This document shows, piece by piece, positions 23,201-33,622 of a stretch of 64,000 nt of DNA. A program made the position numbers and the translations under genes. The notes under the pieces were generated by a model. The model did no database searches, had not been told where the DNA came from, and was given only the letters and a program-made list of their open reading frames with translations. Location of the stretch: assembly GCA_932294295.1 (NCBI GenBank), contig OW028576.1, positions 42,114,747-42,178,746 on the forward strand, written 5' to 3'. This DNA comes from Alitta virens. Taxonomy: Eukaryota > Annelida > Polychaeta > Phyllodocida > Nereididae. The stretch's first letter is position 1. Each line of letters begins with the position of its first letter.

Positions 23201-26200
23201 CTGGTTTTGTTGTTCATCCAACTTCTGTTGAGCCATAATATTTTGCTTGCTTAGAACTCTCACAACTTCTTGTTTTTGATTCTGTTGAAGAAATAAGTGA
23301 CCATTTCAACAATATTTCAAAGAACTTTGTCAGTAGACAATAAATTCATCTGTGGTACAAATTTAAATTTAAGTTGGCCAATCTGGTGTCTTGCCACAAG
23401 TAACTTCAATGTAAGGCCAGTTTTTAAATAAATTTTCAGCTTCTTAGATCTGCCAATATGATGAGAAATAGCCGACAGGGAAAATGCTATCAAACATCAA
23501 ATTTTATTCTATTTTTTAATCTTTGACTAACGGACAGACCGACCCTTAACAAATTGCCCGGAGAAGATCTAAGTAGCTAATGATCTGCAACATTGTCATA
23601 ACAATAGACAATGAAACATTAATATAGGCTGGGAGTTTGCCACAGTACCATCTACCATGTATTTAACAGTGTTCCAGCTAGGGCATTTGAGCCATGCCTG
23701 AAAAGACTTTTTTTTTGCTTTTCAACTAGCTGGGCACCCTATAGGAGTGAGTCTATTTAGGTGCCCTAATATCCTTGTGCGCCATGCCCAATTCAAATCC
23801 TAGCTGGAATGCATTTTAATGATGTAAAATGATGAAGTGTGTTCTACCGTAAGGTCTCTGAAGAGTTGTATTTTCTGGTATTTTGTGAAAAGGACTTCCT
23901 TATCATGTGCCGCCTTGCTGACTTTCTCTTGTAACTCGGCTAAACATTCTTGTAAAACATGGACGGCTGCTCTGTCTGCTATTGTCTTCAGTTCTAGAGC
24001 GACAAGATGCCTGAAATAAACAGTTTTCTTCATGAAGTTTTTCCCAACAATGGTTTGAACTTCAGACAATAATATAATATCTTCACTTGAACATATAGGC
24101 ACATTCATACAATACAAAATCTCATACTAAAATAATACTAGTTTGGTTGAGGATTCTGTTTCACCAATAGTTTTATGGCGGGGGTGTTGAGGTTTAAAAT
24201 TCACATAACAGCAAAATCACGCATATAGAATTATAAGTTTAATGAACAAGTATATTTAATACACTGTGACAAACAACAACATATCCATAATTTTTCCCTC
24301 CTTTACAAAACAATAAAAAAAAAAGAATAGAATTTTTTATTGAGTTGGATGAATATGATATTGCACAACAAAAAACTTTTTTTTTTAATAGAATTGGGGT
24401 CATAACCTTCAAATGATGAAACTTTAATTGCCAGAGTACTTTGTCCAGACAAAGGTAGGTGGTGAGCAAACAATGATTTGTGTTGGCCATAGTAAATTAA
24501 ATTTGTTTTCTTTTTTTGGTAAGAAATTATGTCGGCAGATATGTAAACCATAAAATAAAGTCTGACCAAAATATACTTTACGTATTCTTTGTTTAAAACA
24601 TGCTGATACTAACTTAGCCAGATCTCTAGCACCAGGATTGTCCTTCATATCTCGTTCTAACATTTCATCGACCACCATCTTGGCTCGTTGGAGTCGCTCT
24701 CCATACCTGAAGGCAATATTCCGACTTCTTTCCTGTTCTATGAAACTCATAAAATGCGACCTTTGGCTGTCCTGCAAAATTTACAGAACACATAGAATAA
24801 TTCTACACTGAATGGACACTTAATTTGCATAAGTCATCCGCAAAAGGATTGTGGGATTGTCAGAGTTAGTGTTATCTCCAGTTAGTGGATGTCATAATCA
24901 TCACAATGAAAAATGATGTCATTGAATTATATTCATATTAGTGAAACACTAGTCCTGAAAAGGCTGCCATTGGTTCAATTGCGAAAACATAAATATATAC
25001 ATGTATATATATAAATTTACACTACAGAAAGCCAGAGTTCACTTCTTACAAACATTTACAAGCCAAACAATGTTAGACTTTCTGATGAAAAGAAATGTAC
25101 ACTCAATGACAGAGATTCGCTACAATATTGTAATTTTCCATCATAAGTAAACAATAATTGATTTTACATGCTTATTTTATGTGCGTAACAGTGCTAGAAC
25201 ATCGCCAACAATGCGAAAATTAGTTGTGTAATAACAGCAATTCAAAAGAGTTCTATGTTTTGTTGATGGTCATGAAGTTCAATGTGACAAAAATTCAATG
25301 TTGAAAAGTGAAACAAAACTCACCATAAGTAACTGGTGAACACTTAGTAAAGTAGATGGTTCTGTTGATTCGTCTTGCAACTGACCATTTTCAAACTTAA
25401 ACCTGTAAATCATCGTTCAAGAATATTAATAAATCTAGTTCTCGATATGATGCAAAGTTCTTTATATCTGGATGCCTCCAAAAACTGGAGCCACCTACCG
25501 GAAAGGTAACAGCGATATGTGTGTTCGATACATCAATGCCCCTCCTCCCCTAAACATACCTAGCAGCCACCATAAAGCTGTAACCTCTAGGAAATCTATC
25601 TATTACATGTTTTTATGTAACAGAGTCTGTTAGTAGAATCTCAAACTCACTTCAACCTCTTGATGTCTTCATTGATGTCAATTTTATTTGTTGTGTTCCT
25701 CAGTTGAAAAGCATTTTCTTGTGCGATGTTCGCCAAGGATAATACAACTTGAGTCGGACTATTGTCCATGACGACGTTTTCAACATTGCGCCACAAACCA
25801 TCACGTCTTTTCTGCCTGTTAGTAAAACAAAATATAAATTGTACAACACCACAATATTGTGGTGTTAAAGTGTTTTCTTATCAATGATCTAGTCATAACA
25901 CAAGAGTTGTTCTTGTATAATTAAGGAAGAATGTTTTATGGTCATATACACTCATGCAAAGCCGGGAGTCCCATAACTAGACAATGTTATCAATAAATAA
26001 ATTAAGACCAAAGTCTTTAAGGGCTGTTCCATTTAAAAAAACAAGGTATAGTTCCTGATGTATTTCAAATTGACATTACTCTTTGGTAATAAAAAATGGC
26101 CAACGGTGACAATAACACCAGGAAATAATTATCACTGGAGAGTTAAATTAATTGGTAAAATGAGACACTTCTTATATATTAGTTTTAAAGTTGCGTTTGG

Positions 26201-28647
26201 CTTATTGATCACATTTCTGTCCATTTTGTGCAGCTTTATACAGGACATCAGAAATGTGACCGATAAAAACAAGTGGCATTCAGTGTTTCAGCTAGGCCAT
26301 TTGAGCATGGTGCTGTGCCATGCCTGATGCCCCTTGCCCAATTTTGTCAGCGCCCTGCCCGAAATTAGGTGAAGAGGTTTTTTTTTTGGTTTGTGTCTTT
26401 TTTCAACTAGCTGGGTGCCCTATATGAGTCTATTTAGGTGCCCTAATATCCTTGTGCGCCATGCCCAATTCAAATCCTAGCTGGAACACTAGCATTTCTT
26501 ATTTGATTTCTGCTATAAGTTATAGCATAATACTCACATGGCTGCTCGATCGTTGTTGAATTCACCACGGAAGAGTTCTTGAAGAAATGACGTGATGTCT
26601 ACGCAACAATCTCGTGTTTGTTTTGTACAGTTTGTCTCGATCACTCCCTCCTGTCCAGACTTTGACTGACTAAGTACATCATCGGCCTGAGAAGTTCTGA
26701 ATAAGAACAGCAAATCCTCGTAATTGATCATTCTTTACTAAAAAAGACATTTATTTTCTCTGTGCAGTGAACAATGAATTTAGCTGTCCAGCCTGGCAGC
26801 CATTGGTATGACAGCAAAAGTTATTACGTAAATATATCTTTGTATTTAATTGAAGTAAGTTGCTAAAGTTGAAATATTTATTTGCACATCTCTAACCAAA
26901 GTTTAAATTGAAATTGCTCATCTATTCTATTTAAGGATCTGCATACGTTGAAACTTGTTGAAAATGTTTATATACCTAGCTCTGTTTATAAGCACTTCCG
27001 CCTTATTTTGAAGGCTGTTCTTGTATTCTGTCAGTTTCTTTATCTCTTGGTCCAATTGCCAAGCACTGGCTTTTAACAACATCGCCTTTCTCCGCAAGTC
27101 TTGACTTATCTGCCAGGTACTTCTCAGCTGAGTTTCTGAAAATAACTAACATATTAGAGGTCTAGTCTTTATTATCCACGGATATATTTGCAATAGTTTT
27201 AATTAGAGATATTTCACACGAAAATGAAAAAATGCATAATTATCAAAACACATGCTCTGTTGGGACAATGTGGCACTGAAGTTCAATTTATTTTCATTTT
27301 TAAATAATTTTATTCCAATGGAATAAGATGAATTGAACTTGGCCAAAGTTGGAACCAAGTGTAACATGTTTTCTGGGATAATTGATTGTGAATGATTAAA
27401 TTCCATAAATACAATCGTAACATAACTGGGATGAAATCTTCACTACGGTTATAAAAGACTGAATATCAAAGACAATGTTCTATGCAAAATACTGTTAAAT
27501 TTCTGACCAGAAATAATTTTCCAAAACCATCAGATATAACAACTGATGTTATGCACTTATAGTATATAACAATTATTTTAACAGTCTGGCAGTCATACCA
27601 GTTTTGCCAATTTCCTTCACAAGTCGTTCATTTTCCATTTCTACTTGTTGAGTGGCAGCTTGGGCTGAAGTCATTTGGTCAGCAAGAGTCTTCCTCTTTT
27701 GCAGGAGAGCGTCTTTCTCCATGGCAACCTCGTCTGCTTCATCCGATCTATTTCCTCTAGATGTAAGACTCCGAGACTGTCTGTTTTGGTTAAGGAATTT
27801 GATATCTTTCCCAAATTTGAATTCCCAATTTTAGTTAGCTGGTAGTTTTCACGCAAATTTCGATTAAGCAGTGTCATAACACTTATCAATCATGGCAAAT
27901 ACACTCCATCAGTCTTGATTAATTTAACCAACACGGCTTAACTTCTCATAAAAACAATCATTGACAGCTGACATTGATATAGTTTTTCAATTAGCAATAA
28001 CCGGACCTCGGTTGCACCCCATTGGTTATGGTACTGCAACTGCGCACTGTTTATACTGATACAGATTCTCGATGAAAATGACTCCATACAACTAGATTCC
28101 TAGATTGGCCTAAAATGCCCTTTTTTTAATAGCCAAGAAAATATGACAAATGTCAGCCCATTTTTGCCTACATAAGTCATTATAGCATACTTTGAAAAAA
28201 CTTTCAAATAAAGGATACAGTAAAAGGTTCCCCTTCATTCTCTTCACAGTTCTGGTAGGAATAAATGAATGAATTAATCTTTGCTCAAACAACATGTTTA
28301 AAATTTTCTGAAATTTAAATTTAAAAATAGCATATATACTGACTCAGCAGAATGAACAGCTGTGACAACATGTTCCCAGACATCACCAGCCCGTCCACGG
28401 CAGATTCTGTAAAATAAAACAAATACATTAAGATTACTTCAACATCTGTATAGACCAGACCACATACAGAAATAACGATCAACAGAACTTTTAACTAAAA
28501 TAATTTAAAGCATTTCAGGGCATACTTTCGCAAAATGTCAGGGCTGGGTATTTTCATGTTGCAGTATTTCCCCTGCGGTTGAAAGTGCATCTCTTTGGTT
28601 AGCCAGGCATGGAGCCTGTCACCTAAATCTTTCGGGTCACCCGACAT
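20296..28647 (-). CDS. HAUS5: HAUS augmin-like complex subunit 5
   Basis: Coding exons, 5' to 3': 28526-28647, 28344-28406, 28191-28251, 27599-27776, 26976-27135, 26538-26696, 25651-25815, 25324-25402, 24614-24771, 23848-24010, 23201-23281, 22625-22770, 22200-22314, 21431-21575, 20775-20907, 20296-20416. They give about 682 residues (633 in human, from memory). Family marks include DVWEHVVTAVHS then TVKRMKGNLLLY near the N-terminus, long heptad-rich coiled coils (LRRKAMLLKASAWQLDQEI, ELQEKVSKAAHDKEVL), and a C-terminal DWWEQPAQ-like segment (DWEQPAQSVV, LTFKQWKDKWTVAV). Augmin recruits gamma-tubulin complexes to spindle microtubules. The intron after exon 11 is GC-AG. The exon 3/4 junction is uncertain. 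ATG 28647 (CACCATGT) is preferred over the in-frame ATG at 28665. A noncoding 5' exon is likely, given TTTCAG just upstream. Confidence 0.93.
22387..22460. mobile_element. GGCTGTTCC MITE, truncated copy d
   Basis: GGGGCTGTTCCATTTAGGGG, then GTGGACCAGAAA and a C-rich patch match the left half of copies a-c. The right end is missing. HAUS5 intron. Confidence 0.55.
23667..23812. mobile_element. MITE with CAGTGTTCCAGCTAGG ends, copy 1
   Basis: The left end CAGTGTTCCAGCTAGGGC is inverted relative to the right end ATCCTAGCTGGAATGC. The right half (AGGTGCCCTAATATCCTTGT then GCGCCATGCCCAATTCAAATC) is nearly identical to 26281-26490. HAUS5 intron. Confidence 0.75.
24817..24903. repeat. Dispersed repeat with CCGCAAAAGGATTGTGGGAT
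   Basis: CATAAGTCATCCGCAAAAGG, ATTGTGGGATTG, then AGTTAGTG and GTCATAATCA match 59745-59830 over about 90 bases. Unnamed repeat in a HAUS5 intron. Confidence 0.65.
26021..26046. mobile_element. GGCTGTTCC MITE, end fragment e
   Basis: GGGCTGTTCCATTTAAAAAA only. The partner end is not found nearby. Confidence 0.4.
26281..26490. mobile_element. MITE with CAGTGTTCCAGCTAGG ends, copy 2
   Basis: The left end CAGTGTTTCAGCTAGGCC is the inverted counterpart of the right end CCTAGCTGGAACACT. It has a longer interior than 23667-23812 but the same right half. HAUS5 intron. The CAGTG start suggests a hAT origin, but I could not define a clean target duplication. Confidence 0.75.
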
Positions 28648-29501
28648 GGTGCCTCTAGACGTCATCTATACCATCGTCTGAAATTGAAGCATTAGTAATT
28701 ATAATTGTTAGAGAAGCTTATTTTTCATCACATGTAGGGCCTATTCTTTTTTCTTTTTTATTTCTTACACTCGATCGGCGACATAGAAATTGCAACTGTT
28801 GTCTGACGTTTTGCGTATCCTCATTTTGAATTCTAGACGTCTGAATTCTAGACGTCTGATTGGCTGAGAGCCATAAAATATTTTTATTGGGGATGACGGT
28901 TGAGGTCATATAAAAAAAAGAAAGATAATTTTCTGAAATAGTGTAAACCGTGACCCATCATTGGCATCATATTATTATTAGATAACTGCCGCAGTTAGAC
29001 TTAGAACACTGACAATGGAATAAACAATTACAACAGACAACTTGTACCTTGACATCCTTGACCTTGTCATGGTGAATTTCAATTTAATGTCAGAATGGTA
29101 AAAGATTTAATATTGTTCCAACCACTTGAGCAAACAAATTGCAACTCATATTATCGCTCATATTATTTTTTGTGGGTCAGTTACTCGTTTTTCCGGCATG
29201 ACGGGGTTTTAACATAACGTTAATATATACATTTGACGTACACTAAACATTTTAGAATTAATGATTGTCTAGCCAATCACTGTTTTAACACTTTGTTACC
29301 CGTCTGTTCAGCATCTGTTTTGTTTTTGGCGCTGTTTTCTTTCTTTGCGCATGCGCATACTAAACCGGAAACACATGCTCAAGGAAGACGCCGGTTGTGA
29401 GTTGCTGAGAGAAAAATTGCTACAATTTTAGCAAATACAGACATTTACGATTGCTTACAGAGTTTGTATTGTACACTAACGATAAACACTATATTTAAAT
29501 C
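28648..29501. promoter_or_regulatory. Divergent promoter region between HAUS5 and SNRPD1
   Basis: Head-to-head starts 854 bases apart. Near SNRPD1 are the palindromic NRF1-type site TGCGCATGCGCA (29346-29357) and an ETS-type CCGGAA (29365-29370). Near HAUS5 is a 15-base direct duplication GAATTCTAGACGTCT (28828-28842, 28843-28857) followed by GATTGGCT, an inverted CCAAT box. Factor assignments are by motif only. Confidence 0.6.
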
Positions 29502-29888
29502 ATGAAGTTAGTCAGATTTCTGATGAAATTGAGTCATGAGACTGTCACGATCGAGCTCAAAAATGGTACTCAGGTCCATGGGACCATTGTTGGAGTTGAT
29601 GTAAGCATGAATACGCATTTGAAGTCGGTCAAAATGACCTTAAAGAACAGAGAACCCGTGCAGATCGACACAATCAGCGTCAGAGGCAACAATATCCGAT
29701 ATTTCATCCTGCCAGACAGTTTGCCACTGGACACATTGCTGATAGATGATACCCCTAAAGCAAGAGCTAAAAAGAAGGAGGCAGCCATGGGTAGAGGAAG
29801 AGGTAGAGGTCGTGGAGGAATGAGAGGTCGGGGTGGAAGAGGTGGCGGGGGAGGTAGAGGTAGAGGAGGACCACCACCAAGACGCTGA
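29502..29888 (+). CDS. SNRPD1: Small nuclear ribonucleoprotein Sm D1
   Basis: 128 residues in one exon. The Sm fold is nearly identical to vertebrate Sm D1: [20 protein letters not shown], Sm1 motif [19 protein letters not shown], Sm2 motif with [17 protein letters not shown] basic linker (KARAKKKE) and an RG-rich tail ([10 protein letters not shown] ... GGPPPRR) follow; the tail is the known site of symmetric arginine dimethylation in this family. Sm D1 is part of the heptameric ring on spliceosomal snRNAs. The ATG has a fair context (ATCATGA). There is no intron in the coding sequence, unlike the multi-exon human gene. The poly-A signal is at 30467. Divergent from HAUS5. Confidence 0.97.
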   Translation: MKLVRFLMKLSHETVTIELKNGTQVHGTIVGVDVSMNTHLKSVKMTLKNREPVQIDTISVRGNNIRYFILPDSLPLDTLLIDDTPKARAKKKEAAMGRGRGRGRGGMRGRGGRGGGGGRGRGGPPPRR

Positions 29889-30466
29889 AAAAACTTCCCT
29901 ACCCCTTTTAGAACCCTTCGCAATCGCCGTAAACAACATAATTTCCAACTGCTGTATGCCCACGACAATGTGCGTCGTGTCATCGAGATTCATCATTCGC
30001 TGCAAATTCCATTGGACTCGTCACAATATAGACATCATTACAGATTCTTTAGCGTCATAACAGATTCAACATTGTCACATGAATTAGGACAACTTCCAGT
30101 TTTCGACAGACTTTCGATTGCTGCAAAGTTATATCCGTCGCAAGCTAGGAAGAATACAACTTATAAGATGTTTTTCATCTCTGAAATACATGACTGTTAA
30201 ACAGTACAGAACTGCATATCGCAAAGTGTGCAACTATAGTCTATTGTCTGAAATAGGTATTGCCTTTTTGTTCAGATAAATTTTTTTTTCAAGGCAGCAT
30301 CGTCCATGTGGTTTTGAAATTTTGTGAAATTCATTTATAATGATTCCATTATTTTGAAATTGAATTGCTTGTATCAATTTCTTAAAAAGACAATGTATAA
30401 AACTGTAAAAATGTAGATGTAGCATTGTTAATACTTTGTAGATAATTCATCAGAGGTACATTTTGT

Positions 30467-30472
30467 AATAAA
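30467..30472 (+). terminator. Poly-A signal for SNRPD1
   Basis: AATAAA in TTTTGTAATAAAAGTG, 579 bases past the stop codon. Confidence 0.6.
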
Positions 30473-30561
30473 AGTGAGATGCAAGTTTGTGTCAACCGCT
30501 TCAACTGTATATGAAGGTTTTTGTATGGTGATCATTAAAATGAAAATGCTCAGTCAGATAT

Positions 30562-31489
30562 AGCATGTGAATTTCATCTAAAGGACTTTTCTGTGTTTTT
30601 CAGTGCTGCCACATTATACTTTATTCACTGAAATTAACTTTCTTTTTCAAAAAAAGTAGCATTTTTCAGGGTCAGAGATGAAGGTTTACAATTAATGACC
30701 ACGTTTCAGATTCTTAGCCTTGACCGAACAAGTGACTAGTTTCGGTGTTCCCTATGGGTGGGGAAGAGTGGAAGGCTATTTGGGAAGACGAATGGTTGCA
30801 TTTCTTTGATTTTTCCAGAGAATTTTGCCCATAAACTTGAGGAGCGAGATGCTTTTTTTTTGTCAAAATTTTGTACTTTTTATTTCTTTGGCAACTTGGT
30901 TTGGCAGCACTGCGTGTTGTTTACCACATTCTGTAAACTTCTTTGTTTCTGTGGCAGATGTCGGGTAATGTTCTTAGAAGAGGTATCCTTAGAAAATAAG
31001 TATTTTTTCTAGTTGAGATTATTGATTATCATTCATGATTGTTGAGAGAAAATTAAAATACTAAGCCAGGTATAGCAAGTGACTGTCATCTAAAGAACTT
31101 GGTAGTTTTGTCTTTACTATGATTATCACTGCCAGGAAAATTCTTTATTAATGAAACAGGTTTTGCACTTTGGTAAAGTTAGAAAGAAATGAGTCGCAGT
31201 TATATGAAAATGCGAATGACCTGAATTGGATATATATAGCATGTGAATTTCATCAGAAAGAAATGGACATAGTTACAATTAAAATGCGCGGCCTAATATA
31301 GCATGTGAATTTCATCCGCAAGTCTTGTGGACATGCAATTACAATGAAAATGCTAAGACAAATCTAGCATGTGAATTTCATCTACCACTGCATTGAAAAT
31401 ATGTAGGTGACGTGATTTTTGCACATTCTAGAAACGCTATGTAGAAGCAATGAAATTGTGAAGTCTTGATGTAGCATGTGAATTTCAAC
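30562..31489 (+). repeat. Interspersed AGCATGTGAATTTCATC motif array downstream of SNRPD1
   Basis: The 17-mer occurs exactly at 30562, 31238, 31300 and 31366. Diverged copies are at 31074 (AGCAAGTGACTGTCATC) and 31473 (AGCATGTGAATTTCAAC). Upstream of most copies are related words (GAAAATGC..., TTACAAT-x-AAAATGC), implying a unit of about 62-66 bases in the densest part. The core is partly dyad-symmetric (ATGTGAATTTCAT). Confidence 0.75.
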
Positions 31490-31544
31490 ATGGTCCATAT
31501 TGTATGTATTTGAAACCAATCATCAGGGTTGTTAAATTGCTAGA

Positions 31545-31752
31545 GCTTACAGAGTTTGTATTGTACAAAAACAATAAAAACTATATATAAATCATGAAGT
31601 TAGTCAGATTTCTGATGAAATTGAGTCATGAGACTGTCACGATCAAGCTAAAAAATGGTACTCAGGTCCATGGTACCACTGTTGGAGTTGATGTTAGCAT
31701 GAATATGCATTTGAAGTTAACTGTTCACCTGGTAATTGACCAACATCGTTAA
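31545..31752 (+). pseudogene. Truncated duplicate of SNRPD1 (5' UTR plus first 44 codons)
   Basis: From GCTTACAGAGTTTGTATTGT through ATGAAGTTAGTCAGATTTC to CATTTGAAG the sequence follows 29453-29624 of SNRPD1 with scattered substitutions, then diverges. The reading frame runs on to TAA at 31750-31752, a 52-residue peptide holding only the first part of the Sm domain. The copy includes the untranslated leader and has no 3' end or poly-A tail, so DNA-level duplication is more likely than retrocopying. Confidence 0.85.
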
Positions 31753-32880
31753 ACTAGCACTAGCTACTTAGAAATAATTTACCATTGGCAATCAAATTCA
31801 GCCAGGTGTCTTCATTGATGCAGACTGCCATGCCACCTTGTGTCACAGAGAGTAGTTCGCTGTGCTAAATTGTCATGAATTTCAGGCAAGAAGTGACAAT
31901 TAATTGTGGTACTCAATTGCTAGACCAGGAATTTATTTGTCAAAACTAACGACTTTAATAATTGTAAAATGTTATAATATTTATACAGAGCTCTGGTGTT
32001 AATTGCCATGAAGTGCAAGTTACAGTAGTAATTTTTTTTTTATTTAAGTCAAGTGACAAATGTGCATTAGTATTTTTTTACAACATTACATAAAAAAAGG
32101 CTCTACTCTTGGTTGAAGATAAAGAGATTCGGAAACAGAGGGATTCCATTTAACGAGTCCAATTAGTCGTTCGCATTGCAGAATTAACTTTAACGAATTT
32201 CGGATTAACAAGGGTCCACTGTATAAGAAAGTCAACTTTTTTTCTTGTTGCTGCTAAATTTTGTAATTAGCCCCCCCCCCCCCCCAACTTTACTAAATAA
32301 CTTGTAGCTGTGCCCCTGGTGCCAGTTGACCTGTATGCACTTGAGGCTGCATGAAGTGTGTGCACCAGTGACAAGGTCGGTGCACTCACACATTGATGCT
32401 GTATAAAAAGATGCAGAGGCTCGGAGGTGGTGGCTTTATTTTTCCTGCTTTCTACTTGTTTGCATTGCTACTGGGCATGTGCTATTCTAATAGTGCACTC
32501 ATGTATATAGTATCTTTGGATAAAATCAATTAAAAGGGCCCCAAACTGAAAAATTCTGTCCTCTAATTTCAAAATGGCATATCTTTGTAAATAACGGTTC
32601 GATTTTCAGTCTGTTTCCACTCACATGCAGTAAAAGTTGTGTGCTTTTATGGTAAGAAACAACGTTGAGGTCTCTCAAGAATAGAATTCCTCAATTCAAG
32701 TTATGTGCCTTGAGGTCCATAAAATTTTAATGTTCGCACCCCTATACCTTCGTATACTGAAATTCTTATTGTGATCTGTATAGAGCTCAAATCTTTTGTC
32801 TTCATATAATAAAATGCGCTATGCAGATAATATTGAAAACTTTTCATGTATGGTTTGCAATTTTTAATGACCAGAAATAG

Positions 32881-33071
32881 TAGGGCGGGGGCCTAGCTCA
32901 GAGATAGCGCTCTGGGCTTTCAACCGCTGGGTCCCGGGTTCTATTCCCGGTCGAGCCTAAGTTGGGTGGCTGTTTAATCCTTTGTCTCATTGCCATGGTC
33001 TCTGCCTGTCCTAATTAGCCCAACTGGTGCAGAAATACAGGACGTTAAGCCCTAATCACACACACACCCAC
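32881..33071 (+). mobile_element. tRNA-derived SINE, full copy 1
   Basis: The head is tRNA-like: A-box CCTAGCTCAGAGATAGCGC and B-box/T-arm CCGGGTTCTATTCCCGG with a perfect 5-bp stem. The body (CCATGGTCTCTGCCTGTCC, AATTAGCCCAACTGGTGCAG) ends in a (CA)-rich tail. It is flanked by a 14-base target duplication with one mismatch (32867-32880 ATGACCAGAAATAG; 33072-33085 ATGACCAGAAAAAG). Confidence 0.9.
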
Positions 33072-33622
33072 ATGACCAGAAAAAGGGTGTCCTCACTAAA
33101 AAAAAAAATTACAACTCCAGCTGACTTTGAAAACTTCTAGTAGAGATTTACAGGAAAATATTTACATTATTAATACCAGGTAGTGCTTAGATCAGTGAAA
33201 TGTTTCATAATTTATCTGTTAGACATAGCAGTTACGCATAATTGATATAGGGGGGTGGGGGGGATAAAAAACAATTACCACTACATTTACTGCCTTCCTG
33301 TCTACAAATTTCAAGAATTTACATCAAGTTGGTAGCTAATTTATAAAGCTGGGTGGACTTGGTAGTTATATCAATATTTATCACCATTTCTCATCTGCTT
33401 CATTGGAAATAGAAAAAAGTGTAAAATTACAACTCCGTATTTTACAACTCCATTCGCCATTATGGCATGCAGGTATAAACAGTGTAGTAAGGTAGTAAAC
33501 GGAGTCGTAAAATCATGTACATTCTGTTTAAGTGAAAAAATCCTGTCATTTTATGTGTAAATGCATTATTTTACCAACAATTTCAAGAAAAAGACAATAA
33601 TTTAAGCTTTGCTGCTTATATA

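Noticed and set aside
29570..30005. Minus-strand Pro/Arg- and Ser/Thr-rich frames
   Set aside because: Antisense shadows of the SNRPD1 RG-rich tail.
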